Origin: Pegoplata infirma
Lineage: Eukaryota > Arthropoda > Insecta > Diptera > Anthomyiidae
Assembly (NCBI GenBank): GCA_963921195.1
Contig: OY992540.1
Coordinates: forward strand, 79,349,337-79,413,336
Length of the DNA stretch: 64,000 bases
Direction: 5' to 3'
In this document: piece by piece, positions 12,180 through 22,539 of the stretch
How positions within the stretch are numbered: position 1 is the first letter of the stretch
Layout: every line of letters starts with the position of its first letter
Program-made: the position numbers and the translations under genes
The notes under the pieces: model-generated
What the model was told of the DNA's origin: nothing
What the model saw: only the letters and a program-made list of their open reading frames with translations
Databases searched by the model: none

Positions 12180-12335
12180 ATAAAATATGATAAAACTTAA
12201 TGAAAAAATGTTCATCAATTTTGTTGAGATATTGTCATTAATATAATGAAATGTTTCATAAAGTCAAAAGATATAGTCAACAAATTTATTTTTTATGAAA
12301 TCGTTTTATAATATTGATAACGTGTTCCAATAGAG
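12180..12335. repeat. Fragment of the 268-bp TTCATCAT family
   Basis: A tract reading GTCAACAAATTTATTTTT followed by TATGAAATCGTTTTATAA matches the start of the tandem units at 15047, 15317 and 15584. It is a detached partial unit. Confidence 0.5.
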
Positions 12336-12490
12336 TGGCATTTTTTCTTTAACTTCAGATTATCCCAAGTGGCCGGACAATTTTTTATAGGCCTGAAAAT
12401 TTAGTACGACAAATTCGAGGCCAATCGGATTAAACTAACCCGTAGCGCCCGGCGATTAAAGTTTTGGATTTTTGAAAATTTCTAAGAAAA
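12336..12490 (-). repeat. 'GCGCC' dispersed repeat, copy next to a DINE end
   Basis: Read on the minus strand it gives AAAACTTTAATCGCCGGGCG, then CGGGTTAGTTTAATCCGATT. The same series follows the DINE ends at 22353 and 51150, and related units occur at 17130-17580 and 48000-48608. It is non-coding and its origin is unknown. Confidence 0.55.
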
Positions 12491-12498
12491 ATGTGTAA

Positions 12499-14225
12499 AA
12501 CAAGTAGAAAATTTAAATTCGACTTGGCCGAATCTATGAATACCCTCCACGATGGCCTTTTTAAAGGATAGTAAATTTTCTAACGCAAAAAAAATGAAAA
12601 ATTTTGGTTAAAAATATTTATACCCTACACCACACTGTAGTACAGGGTATAATGAGTTTGTGCTGATGTTTGTAATACATTTTCAGAATACCTTTTTGAG
12701 TCGATTAAGCGATGTCCGTCCGTCTGTCTGTCCAATACAGGTCGTAATTTTTAATCAATTGGTTTGAAATTTGAAACTTAAGCCTCTTTTGGCCCAAGGA
12801 CGAAGCCTATTGAAAATGAAATCGGTCAACATTTAGACCTAGCCCCCATACAAAGGTCCTCTTTAGTTTTGGTTTCAATGACTCTAACAACCGTATTATA
12901 ATAGGTATCTTTTCGAAATTTGTGCAGGTATACAGTCCAAATTTTAGAGGAATCGGACTAGTTCTTCTTGTAGTCCCCATACAAACCACCTTCCCGATTT
13001 TTACATAAATCTCTTAAATTTCATGAAAATTGAAAATATTTAATTAAAATTTTGATACATATGTATGTTAAAGGCGTACTTCAATACCCTTATCAAATCT
13101 GATTATCATCGAACCGTTTTTGGACTTAGGCCCCATGTGAAAATTTCGGCCGATATTCAGTTAAACCGCCTTATTGTCAACAAATTGAAGCCTATTTCAC
13201 TCAAATTTGATTTGTGAGTGTTTTTTACACTTATTAAAGATTTGATAAAATATACCTAATCGGTCCATGTTTGAACTTGGGACCCATTTTCCGGGAAACT
13301 CTGGTGTAGGGTATTATATGGTCGGTCTTGGCCGACTATAATTTTCTTATTTGTTTATTTTGAGTAAAAAACTTTTTTTTGTAATTTTTGTAAAAAATAG
13401 AAAAATTACTATTTTTTTTGAGTGTAAAATTTTTTTCGAGTGTAAATTTTTTTTTAGTGTAAAAATATGTTTGAGTGAAAAAAATACTTTGTAAAATATA
13501 TTTGTGGCTTACCAATGATTTCAAAGCTTTTTTTTAAACTTTGGTTTTTTAACACGTGAATTTATGGTGAAACCAATCTGAAAATCACACAGCCTTACCA
13601 CAAGAAAATAAAATAAATTTAAAATGAGCTTTTAATTTTATTTCCATACAAATTGTTTTTGTTTTTAAAATCGACTTTCAAAAAATGTATTGAAAATTTG
13701 AAATTTAAAATAAAACTTTTGTTAAAATAGACTTTTTGTTTTCTTGTGGTAAGGGCCACAGTTTTGCCAATAATTATTGAACTACTATACCGATTTTACT
13801 GAAATTTAATACGCACCAGACTAAAGAACCGACAAATATATATTACAAGCTTCAGCATCCTCAGAATTGTCTTTCGAAAGTTAACACGTTTTTACCTCGT
13901 GATTTCTTGAAAAAGTCTTGCCGAAATTAACTCTTTTGCTTTTATCTTTTGAAACAATGGACCGATTTCGCTGAGTTTCAATACCAACCTGACGATGTAA
14001 ATCACCAACATATATGCCAAACTTCAGGAGCTTCCGTAAAGTTTTTCGAAAATTAGCGTGTTTTTAACAGACAGCCAGATGGACAGACGGACAGACATAG
14101 CTAGATGGTCTTAACATCGATCGAGGATCATGAATATATATACTTTATGGGGTCGTAGACCAATATTTCAAGGTGTTAGAAACGGAATGACAAACTTATA
14201 TACCCTCTATTACTAGATTGAATGG
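12499..14225 (-). mobile_element. DINE-1-like element, subtype B (B1), split by A1
   Basis: The 3' end on the minus strand reads GTGGAGGGTATTC, a hairpin ATTCGGC/GCCAAGT-type stem, then TTTCTACTTGTTTT. The 5' part carries the GTCY tract (complement near 14070-14100), CCCCATAAAGTATATATATTC and TATAAGTTTGTCATTCCG. These are the hallmarks of INE-1/DINE-1 Helentron-like elements: 5' and 3' subterminal inverted repeats, a GTCY microsatellite and a 3' stem-loop with no target duplication. The element is interrupted at 12619-13355 by an A-type DINE. Without the insert, ATATTT joins ATTTTGAGTAAAAAA exactly as in the copy at 62282. Confidence 0.8.
12619..13355 (+). mobile_element. DINE-1-like element, subtype A (A1), nested in B1
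   Basis: Begins TATACCCTACACCACACTGT, has GATGTCCGTCCGTCTGTCTG at 12711-12730, and ends with the 3' subterminal repeat GTGTAGGGTATTA. A stem-loop GTCGGTC-TTG-GCCGAC follows, then ATTTTCTTATTTGTT. The 5' ACCCTACAC and 3' GTGTAGGGT are complementary. Minus-strand copies are at 46974-47764, 49846-50682 and 63572 onward. The element has no coding capacity. Confidence 0.85.
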
Positions 14226-14889
14226 AAAAAACTTTTTGCAAGTCCTTGCAATCCTTAATAAAAGAATCCTTGAATTTGTTAAAGTGTTACAAACAAATAC
14301 CAACAATAGTTCTCTAAGTTTTGCAAGTCAGTTAAAAATGTAGCCAAAATCTGCTTTAAAATAACACATTTTTATTAAAATTTGGAAACATTTTATTGGA
14401 TATTCGCCCTTTTTCCATTTAAGCAAAAACTGACGTCCAATTTTTGGCAAATTCTCTACTTTACTAAATTTTTTTTTATGTGTAGAAGGGAATTAAATCT
14501 TATACCTAGTGCAAAAAAAAAATATTAATTTTTAGCGGTGTCCTTCATTTTTATTGTCCCCTGTAAAATTTTAATTCTTCATAAAGTTATTTAAAAGTTT
14601 AAATTGCCAGTATCTGTTAAAAATCAGAAGTTTTATTTTATTAAAACTTGTATATACGAGTTAGAATTAGTTTCGCTTTTAACAGAATGTATGTAAAATG
14701 AACAAATGTATATTAATTTGCTAATTATTTTTTATTTAAAAAAAAAATTATTTTATTTTATTTGTGTTTTTTAATTTAAATCATGTTATATTTTAAATAT
14801 TAAGCCAAGAATTTGTTTTATTGCCAACCAGCCTCAATAATGCCTTGTAGGCGCTGAGGCGACATCTTTTTGTAAAATATAAAAATGAA

Positions 14890-14921
<32 letters not shown>

Positions 14922-14939
14922 TCTATTCCTCTTTATTCT
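14226..14939. other. AT-rich non-coding DNA; 26-nt A tract
   Basis: No gene or repeat family identified. A near-uninterrupted run of adenines occupies about 14896-14921. It could be the tail of an unrecognised retroposed sequence, but no element body was recognised next to it. Confidence 0.5.
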
Positions 14940-15870
14940 TGTGAACTGTTCAATTGATGATATGACAAAAGTTAATGAAACATGTTTCATTAAATTTGTT
15001 GATGTATGATAAATGAAAAAAAGGCTTCATAAATTCGAAAGACATTGTCAACATATTTATTTTTTAATGAAATCATTGATGACATGATGCATTAAACGAA
15101 CATTTGATGACGATTTTCATCATATTGATGTAAATTTCAACAGTATGATGCGGATTATTATGTGTATAATTAAGTAAAGAAAATTTTGAGGAAAAAAATT
15201 ATGACGATATTTTTACTTCATATTTTCATTAAATGTGCTAGATGTGCATTTATCCGTATTATTTACAAAAGTGCTGTTCTGCATTTATACGATGTTTCAT
15301 AAATTCGAAAGATAATGTCAGCAAATTTATTTTTTATAAAATCGTTTGATAAAATTGATGACATGTTACGTAAGACGAACATTTGATGAATCATTTCATC
15401 ATAATGATGTTTATTTCAACAAAATGATGCGGCTTATTATTTGTATTATTCGAAATAAAATTTTGAAGAAATATATTATCACGATAGTTTTACTTCATGT
15501 TTTCTTTAAATGTGCGTTTATCCGAGTTTTTTTTTATAAAAGTTCCCTGTTGCATTTATCCGATGTTAAACCAGAAAGATGTTGTCAACAAATTTATTTT
15601 TCTAGAAATTGTTTGATAAAATTGATGACTTGTTAAATTAGACAAACATTTGATGAAACAATTCTTCATATTGATGTAAATTTTCAACAGCATTATGCGG
15701 CTTATTATGTGTATTATTCATTGAGGAAAGAAAAGTAAGTTTTAAAGAAAAAAGTATAAAGGCATTTAAAGTTCATGTTTTTTTTAATAAGCTGGATGCG
15801 CATTTAACCAAAGCTTTTGTAAAAGTGCCGTGTTGCATTTATCCGAAGTTTTTAGATAAATTTTCATATA
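14940..15870. repeat. ~268-bp tandem repeat, about three units
   Basis: Landmark GTCANCAAATTTATTTTT occurs at 15047, 15317 and 15584 (270 and 267 bp apart). Each unit continues with TTGATGACATG, GACNAACATTTGATGA, ATGCGGCTTATTATNTGTAT, a TTTACTTCATGTTTTC segment, and TGCATTTATCCGA. Units differ by substitutions and small indels, so the array is old. Detached partial units are at 12180-12335 and near 21230-21305. Confidence 0.75.
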
Positions 15871-16582
15871 GATAATAAAAATTTGTCATAAACAATCTTG
15901 GAAATTGAGTATTAAGTGTATCACATACATGTGTACGTTTATATTGAATGGATAAAAGAATATTAAACCTTTGACGTCATGTATTGAATGCACAGAAATA
16001 ACAAATAAAAAAAGTGTAAAGTGCACGTGCCACAATATTCTTCGTACTCACACACACGTAATACCTCTTCACTTTTAGACCCGCAGCAACGTCAGTAAAC
16101 AACAACAGCAGCAACAACAACAAGAAAAAAGTAGTAACATTATGAAAACAACATTGCAACCGACAACGATACACCAACCAACAACATCAAATCAAAGAGG
16201 GAGGAATATCAGAAAAAAAAAAAATGAAACATATAAACACGAGTACATGTTAACAACACTTGTAACCTGAAACTTTGTTGGTTTTTTGTATTTTTTACAT
16301 ATTTTTTTTATATTTTTTTACAACATTTAACACTTTCATACATACAAATTCATACCACATGTACAGCAGTAGGGTGACAAATTTTTGTATGCTTTGTTGA
16401 GTTTTCAGGGAGTGTCAATTGGGACAGCTAGGCACAATGTGCACATTCCTCTTTAAGCAAGTTTACGTTTTGTAAAAATGGTAACAATATCAGGAAAAGG
16501 CATTTCATTCCTCTTTATTTAGAACTTTAAAAATCGTTAACAAAATCCTAGCTGATCCTGTTTCAAATTATTGCTAAACAAT
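15871..16582. other. Non-coding DNA with CAR triplets
   Basis: AT-rich DNA without a gene. Interrupted CAACAACAGCAGCAACAA triplets run through about 16095-16130 and CACACACAC near 16050. The 66-codon minus-strand frame at 15977-16177 contains a poly-leucine stretch that is simply the antisense of the triplet tract. Confidence 0.5.
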
Positions 16583-17128
16583 CACACTGTTCGACAAAAA
16601 AAAAAACTCCCAGTAAAATATCTAACTGATTCTTATAGATTTTGCTTTCCTAATTCCAAACGAGCCATCCAAATTTTTCTAGCAACATAAGAATATGTAA
16701 CAGTAGACTCCCAAAAGTGCTAAATTATTGTTTTTTTTTACTTTTTAGCCGCGAATACCTCAAAAACGCTGCGTGCTAAAAAAAATTTAGATCACAGAAA
16801 AAAAATTTGCCAATGAACGAAATTCATAGTATTTATGTACAAATACATAAAAACTTATAAACTTTTTCATTAAATTTTTGAACTTTTTCATAGTATTTAT
16901 AAAAAAATGATAAATATTTCTTAAATTCCATATATTATGATTTATTCATAAATACTATGAAAAACTTTAACAGTATTATGAAAAAGTAAATACGTTTTTA
17001 TGAATTTGTTCATAAATACTATGAAAGTCGTTCATTGGCATTTTTTTTTTGTGTGATGGCAGATTAGGAATTAGAAGAGCAACATCTATAAGAATCAGTT
17101 GGATATTTTACTGGGAGTAACAGTGTAA
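16583..17128. mobile_element. Outer MITE (CACTGTT ends) hosting a nested MITE
   Basis: The left arm starts CACACTGTTCG, then AACTCCCAGTAAAATATCTA and CTGATTCTTATAGAT. The right arm is its complement, ending TACTGGGAGTAACAGTGT. Arms of about 60 bp pair well, followed by weaker pairing (CCTAATTCC facing GGAATTAG). The interior is interrupted by the element at 16793-17055. The superfamily is not fixed; the CACTGT terminus resembles those at 44024 and 42114. Confidence 0.75.
16793..17055. mobile_element. Inner MITE (CACAGAAAAAAAATTTGCC ends)
   Basis: A 263-bp element with inverted ends of about 30 bp: CACAGAAAAAAAATTTGCC, AATGAACGA facing TCGTTCATT, and GGCATTTTTT...GTGTG. The interior repeats TTCATAGTATTTATG and its complement. 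It is flanked by AT on both sides and lies wholly inside the element at 16583-17128. It therefore inserted later. Confidence 0.8.
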
Positions 17129-17129
17129 T

Positions 17130-17587
17130 TAAAAAACTTTAATCGGAAATAATCGGATTTGACCCAAATCAATTTTAAATCAAAGATTGTCTTAAGGGGT
17201 TAAGAAAAGAAAACTTTTAAGATTTCCGTGGCGCTCTTCGATCAAAGCTTCAGATTTTTGAAAAATGTCCACCAATGTTTTAAAAAATTAAAAAAAAAAT
17301 ATCAAAAAATTTCTGGAATCGGTAGCGCGGTTTTAGAGATATCACCATTTGAAGTATGTCAAAAAATGTCCAAAAATGGCGGTTCAAGAAATTAAAAAAA
17401 AAATCTCAAATTTTAATTCCATTGACCTTTTATGGAGCTCAAGATAAACTTTTATTTAAACTTAGTTTTAGCCAAACGCCGATCGATAAAGTTTAGAGTT
17501 TTAAGTAAAAATTTTCCAAAAAAACAGAACTTTGGTCGAAGGGCTGCACGGGTTAAAATGAAATTTATTTAAAAAAAATCTTGAACG
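17130..17587 (+). repeat. 'GCGCC' dispersed repeat units
   Basis: Contains TTTCCGTGGCGCTCTTCGAT, AAAGCTTCAGATTTTTGAAA and AAATGTCCACCAATG, followed by GGTAGCGCGGTTTTAGAGAT and a second 'GCACGGGTTAAAATGAAATT' section. The same order is seen at 48000-48608, where the units read CCGTGGCGCC and GTTCACCAAAAACTCGAAA. It is non-coding and of unknown origin. Confidence 0.5.
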
Positions 17588-18019
17588 TACACTCAGAGAA
17601 AAATGGCTCATATTATTTATGACATGGTTTCATAAATATTTTTGTCATTAAATGTGATTACATTTATGAAAACTTTTTAAAATAATAAAGTTTAATGAAA
17701 AAAGTGTATGAAAAGCACTTCATAAAATTTCATGATTTAAAAAAAAAAGTATAAATGTTTTTTTTATAATATGATTAAAAAATTTGGAACAAAAAATTTC
17801 AGCTCCTGAAGACGAATCCATAAATACTATGAAACATTTTATAGAAAGAATATTGTTTTTACGTATTTCATTATATTACCAATGAAGTGTTTCATATCAT
17901 AAATATGATCAAATATGTAAGAAAGAAAATTAAATCTTTGAAATGTGTCATAGTGCTTATGGAACATTTCATAATATTTATGAACAGTTTCATAAAATTT
18001 TATGAAATTGTATACATTA

Positions 18020-18148
18020 GGTAAACCAAGGTCAAGATGGCCAAATGGTGTTGAAGATGCCTGCAGAAAAATCGGTATAAATAACTGGAAGAACTCGGTT
18101 AATAATAAATCCGAATGGAAACGAAATGTGAATAAGGTTAAGGCCCAC
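18020..18148 (+). pseudogene. Non-LTR retrotransposon C-terminal tail fragment
   Basis: One frame encodes GKPRSRWPNGVEDACRKIG, then INNWKNSVNNKSEWKRNVNK (residues 7-49 of a 72-codon frame starting at 18002). The pattern G-K-P-R-x-R-W-x-x-G-V-x-x-D, then G-x-x-x-W and W at regular spacing, is the short conserved tail found after the reverse transcriptase in several insect non-LTR elements and in domesticated CFDP2-like sequences. Only this tail is present; the reverse transcriptase, endonuclease and any poly(A) are absent. The surrounding codons (MKLYTL before, MMIHYIYETFHKY after) belong to the host MITE. It is a transduced or 5'-truncated scrap, not a functional gene. The assignment rests on the motif alone. 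Confidence 0.6.
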
Positions 18149-18306
18149 CAAAAGATTATGATGATACATTATATTTATGAAACATTTCATAAATATAATG
18201 AAATATTTCATAAATATTGACCGTATGAACAATTATGAAACTGCTTCGTTGTATTTATGAAACTATTACATTGGACGAACTTTAATGAAAATTTCCATTA
18301 TATATG

Positions 18307-19646
18307 GAGCTAAAACACCTCAATTCAACCGAGGAGTTGACCGCACCCCCTCAAAATTTAATGACATTAAGTACTGATGTTTACTTTAACAAAAAAGAGA
18401 TTTTGCCAATTTTTCAGGCTTCTGGTCATTCCAGTATTCGAGATATGGGGTCATGAAAATTGGCAAAATCGTATAGATTTGACAAAAGTGTTCTGAGATA
18501 AATAAAGATAACTCGAAAAGTAATTTCAATACACGTCTCACTCAGGTCGCAATCAATAGGTAATAAGACAGCCTTTAAAATGGCATTCCCCAAGATTTTT
18601 TTTGAAAAAGGTCAAAGGTCATTGGTTTTAACCTTAATTTTTAGAGAGTTATATCTCAAAAAACGATATTTTTAAAATTTTGGAAAAAATATATGTGATT
18701 AAGAATCATCTATACTACTTAAGTTTAAATTTTCAGGATGGAGACTTCATTGAAACTTTTTATATTAATAGAAACGTTGTGACAGGAAAGAAAAAGCGGT
18801 GTAATTTCCTTAGAAAAAAAATATTTTTTTTTTTGTCTTTGAAATTATGCTACCAAGGTTCATTTTTCTGAATGTTTTTGACGTGCTGAGTCCAAATATG
18901 ACCTTTGAATTGGCCTATCGCTATTACTTTTCAAGATATATGCAACTAAATTTTCAAAAATAACACAGCAATAGCATTTTAGCAATTTTCACATATTTAT
19001 GTGCAGATATCTCGAAAACAAATAGCGATAGGCCAGTTCAAAGGTCATATTTGGACTCAGCACGTCAAAAACATTCAGAAAAATAAATTTTGGTACCAGA
19101 ATTTCAAAGACAAAAAAAATATTTTTTTTCTAAGGGAAATTACACCGCTTTTTCTTTCCTGTCACAACGTTTCTATTAATATAAAAAGTTCCAATGAAGT
19201 CTCCATCCTGAAAATTTAAACTTAAGTAGTATAGATGATTCTTAATCACATATATTTTTTTCAAAATTTTAAAAATATCGTTTTTTGAGATATAGCTCTC
19301 CAAAAATTAAGGTTAAAACCAATGACCTTTGACCTTTTTCAAAAAAAATCTTGGGGAATGCCATTTTAAAGGCTGTCTTATTACCTATTATTTGCGACAT
19401 GACTGAGACGTGTATTGTAATTACTTTTTGAGTTATCTTTATTTATCTCAAAACACTTTTGTCAAATATATACGATTTTGCCAATTTTCAAGACCCCATA
19501 TCTCGGGAAGAAAAAGTACCAGAAGTCCAAAATTTTGGCACTATGATTTTTTGGTAAGGGCCCAACAATATTCCAAGTTTCATCAAATTCGAAAGGGGTA
19601 AGGTCAAAAATTCTACTTTTTTCGGTTGAATTGAGGTGTTTTAACT
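18307..19646. mobile_element. Hairpin family H1, copy 2
   Basis: Same ends as copy 1 (AGCTAAAACACCTCAATTCA and the complement of AGTTAAAACACCTCAA) and the same hairpin body, with arms of about 640 bp around a centre near 18977. It interrupts the MITE starting at 17590, whose TTCATAAATATAATGAA motifs resume right after it. The frames at 18680, 19001 and 19410 are arm artefacts that correspond to frames in copy 1. Confidence 0.85.
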
Positions 19647-19849
19647 CTATGACAGTTTTCATAAATATAATGAAGGTTTTTTTTAAGTGCATTTTTTTGG
19701 AGATTTCAGAAAGCGAAAACTGTTCGACCCATTTTAAAATTGTTTTGATATTTGTGTTAAGCGCATCAAAATTGGTAAAAAGAATTTATTTAAAAAAACA
19801 AATTTAAAAAAAAAAATTCTCGAAAAAAAAAATGGCGGGAAAACCCGGT

Positions 19850-20165
19850 TAAAAAATATATTTGTACTTGTTTAAATATCTTTCGGTTACAAGTCTGTTC
19901 GCATTTGTCAACCAGCAGTCGAATTAAAGCATTTTGTATTTTGAGGTTATGTGGAGTTCACCAATTTTTTTTAGTTTTACACTTTTGTTCATAACTTTTG
20001 AACCGCTGAACCGATAATGCTCAAATGCAATACCAAACTTCTCGAAGCATCAACAGATATATTTTTTATAGTAAAAGTTTTCTGTGCGTCATATTTGGGA
20101 CCTTTTCAACAGACAGACATCGCTAAACCTACTTCAAATTTATCGAATATCAAGAATATACGAAA
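19850..20165 (-). mobile_element. DINE-1-like fragment, subtype C
   Basis: Read on the minus strand it shows the C-type order: GTTTAGCGATGTCTGTCTGT, then a GGTATTGCATTTGAGC segment, 'TCAGCGGTTCAAAAGTTATG', ATACAAAATGCTTTAATTCG, and a tail with CAAGTACAA. The 5' region and 3' stem-loop are missing, and it is more diverged than the copies at 21305 and 21868. Confidence 0.6.
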
Positions 20166-21300
20166 AAAATTACATAAAACATTTTAAAATTTCCCAAAAA
20201 AAAATCTGAAACTTGAAAATAAATGTTTTGACTTCTATACTAAAAATAAGCAAAAAATTAAGTTAAATTTCTGTTTTTTTTTTATTTAAAGTTTTTGAAA
20301 TAACTTCCACACTATTAATTCCACCTAAAACAGTACATGAAAGTACAATTCACATAAGATACTTTAAGCTGTATTTTTTTTTTATAAAACACTTGACGGC
20401 TATTCACATGTTCTATGTGTGAACATGAAGCATAAATCTAAACGAAATAAAATGTGTATTTAGTTTGCAAAAAAAAAAAAAAGAATTTGCATATAAAAAT
20501 ACAACCCAACTTCTGGATACTTAATAAATGCAGATGAACTAACTCACACTGACTCTACACCAACTCATACCCCACTTTAGTGGCTATATGAAAATTTATG
20601 CTGTGTCGACTACTTTCGCAACTATATAAAAGAAAATAAAATGTAAAGATACTCATCATCCACATCATCATCATCATCATCACCAGGTTCATAACCATTC
20701 ATACGCTTTTAAACTATCAAAAGACTTTTTCAACTTTTCTGTACTCTTTAGTGTTGGATTTTTTTGCTGTTTTTTTAGTGGTATGAAAAGTGCAGACATT
20801 TCATTTAACCTTTTTTTCTGTATTTTACATAGTTTTCTACTCTAACATTCATAATTTGCTATTTTAACATGCGTACAAATTATGTATTTATGAAATAATT
20901 TTACACTTGCTACCGTTTTTTTTTTGCACAATCTTTATTAACTTGAAGTCTTTTCGGTTAATTTGTCTTAACCAACTTTGGGTTTGATGAACTATGTGTC
21001 GAAATGTTAATTAAAAGTATGTTTTTTTTCGAGGAATTAGCAAGTAAATTGTTAAATTTTTGTAAAATGTGATATAATAAATAAAAAAGGTGAAAAATCC
21101 AAAAATTTTTGAGCATCTCTAAAAGAAATTTAGATTTACTATTAAATTTGTTTACAATTTTTCTTTTGAGTAAATAAATTTTCAACAATACGATGAAATG
21201 TTTCTTTAATGTTATGACACATTCTAACAAGATTGATGATATAGTGTCATTAATATAATGAAAGTTTCATAATATAAGAGGACATTGTCATCAAATTTGT
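20166..21300. other. Non-coding AT-rich DNA with CAT microsatellite
   Basis: No gene. CATCATCATCATCATCATCA lies at about 20665-20684. The last part (about 21180-21300) contains TTCATAATAT/ATTATGAAA boxes related to the TTCATCAT family. The 90-codon minus-strand frame at 20958-21230 is low-complexity K/N/L-rich sequence. Confidence 0.5.
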
Positions 21301-21304
21301 TTGA

Positions 21305-21764
21305 TATCTGGCGATGTCCGTCTGTCTGTCCGTCTGTGGAAATGGTGATCACGGCAGAAGTGTTAAACAGATATGACTACGATTTAGCATATTTACTTGT
21401 TGTTGCCCCAGGCAGTTTGGTATTGCATTTGGGCGAAATCGGTTCAGCGGTTTAAAAGTTATGAAAGAAAATGTAAGGACACCTCGAAAATTTTGGTTCA
21501 TTCAACATAACCTAAAAATACAAAATGCTTTACTTCGGCTGCTGGTTGACACATGTGAACAGAATTGATCACCGAATTGTATTTAATTAAGTAAAAAAAT
21601 TTTTTTTTCAAAAAAAAAATTTCGGCAAAAAAATTTTTTTAACAAAATTTTTTTTTTCGCGGATTTTTTTTCAAAATTTTTTTTTTTTTTTGTAAATAAA
21701 CTTTTTTTACATTGTGGAGGATTCAATACATTCGGCAAGGTCGAATTTAACTTTTTTACTAGTT
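21305..21764 (+). mobile_element. DINE-1-like element, subtype C (C1), 5'-truncated
   Basis: Starts within GCGATGTCCGTCTGTCTG, then GTGGAAATGGTGATCACGGC, TTGCATTTGGGCGAAATCGG, CAGCGGTTTAAAAGTTATG, CAAAATGCTTTACTTCGGCT. The 3' end is ATTCAATACATTCGGCAAGG with TCGAATTT as the stem-loop, then ACTTTTTTACTAGTT. The 5' TATACCCTCC terminus is absent. Confidence 0.75.
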
Positions 21765-21867
21765 AAATTTAAGATTGGGCTGCTAAAAAATTTAAGATTG
21801 GGCTGCCCTTTCCAATATTCAAGTTTCAGGCTCTGTGAAAGACCTTCCTTGTTTGTGATAGACTGAT

Positions 21868-22353
21868 ATGATTGATCAGTGTTCGATTTTAAGACATTCT
21901 AGCGATGTCCGTCTGTCTGTCTGTGGAAATGGTGATCACGGCAAAAATATTTCACGGGATGACTAAAACGTAACATATTTATTGGAAGTCCCCCGAGAAG
22001 TTTGATATTGCATTTGAGCGATATTGGTTCAGCGGTTCAAACGTTATGAACGAAAATGTAAGGCCCCTCAAAAATGTTAGTGCATTCAACATAACCTAAA
22101 AATACAAAATGCTTTAATTCGGCTGCGGGTTGACATATGTGAACAGAATGGAACACTGAATTGTATTTAAACAAGTGCGAACAAATTTTTTGACAAAAAA
22201 AATTGCGATTTTTTTTTCGCTGAAATTTGTCTTCAAATTTTTTTTTTTCAAAAGTATTTTTTTTTTAAATAAAATTATTTGCAATAATCTTTTTTAAATT
22301 GTGGAGGGTATCACTACATTCGGCAAGGCCGAATTTAATTTTTTTACTTGTTT
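21868..22353 (+). mobile_element. DINE-1-like element, subtype C (C2), 5'-truncated
   Basis: Begins near ATTGATCAGTGTTCGATTTT, then GCGATGTCCGTCTGTCTGTC at 21902-21921. The body matches C1, and the 3' end is GTGGAGGGTATCAC with the stem-loop ATTCGGC-AAG-GCCGAAT followed by TTTACTTGTTTT. It lies about 100 bp after C1 in the same orientation, so the pair may be one duplicated segment. Confidence 0.78.
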
Positions 22354-22374
22354 TTTTTTTTTTTTTTGTAAAAT

Positions 22375-22460
22375 TTTTATAAGTTTAAAACTTTGATCGC
22401 CGGTCACCAAGGGTTAATTTAATCCGATTTGTCTCAAATTTGCTCGCATATTCAAAATCG
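22375..22460 (+). repeat. 'GCGCC' repeat directly after a DINE 3' end
   Basis: TTAAAACTTTGATCGCCGGT, then CAAGGGTTAATTTAATCCGA, follow the C2 terminus within about 25 bp. The same junction, in the same relative orientation, is seen at 12490/12499 and 51150. Confidence 0.55.
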
Positions 22461-22539
22461 GAAGAAAAAGTTTTTTGCCATACAAAAAATGTCCCTCTTA
22501 TGTATATATTTGGAATGACAAAAAAACTCTCAAAATTAC

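Larger units (their letters stand above)
17590..19700. mobile_element. TA-flanked MITE (CACTCAGAGAAAAATGG) split by H1 copy 2
   Basis: The left end CACTCAGAGAAAAATGG follows TA at 17588-17589. The body is full of TTCATAAATATAATGAAA-type palindromic boxes that continue on both sides of the hairpin inserted at 18307-19646. It carries a non-LTR retrotransposon scrap at 18020-18148. The right terminus could not be placed exactly; body motifs fade by about 19700. Confidence 0.55.

Noticed and set aside
14896..14921. Poly(A) tail of a retroposed gene
   Set aside because: A 26-nt A-run is present, but no recognisable gene, exon or element lies next to it and no target duplication was found.
15977..16177. 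Poly-leucine peptide gene
   Set aside because: It is the antisense of a CAA/CAG microsatellite.
10329..19601. Related frames in both H1 copies as a conserved protein family
   Set aside because: The conservation is of the hairpin DNA. Frames appear on both strands of both arms and differ in start and stop between copies.
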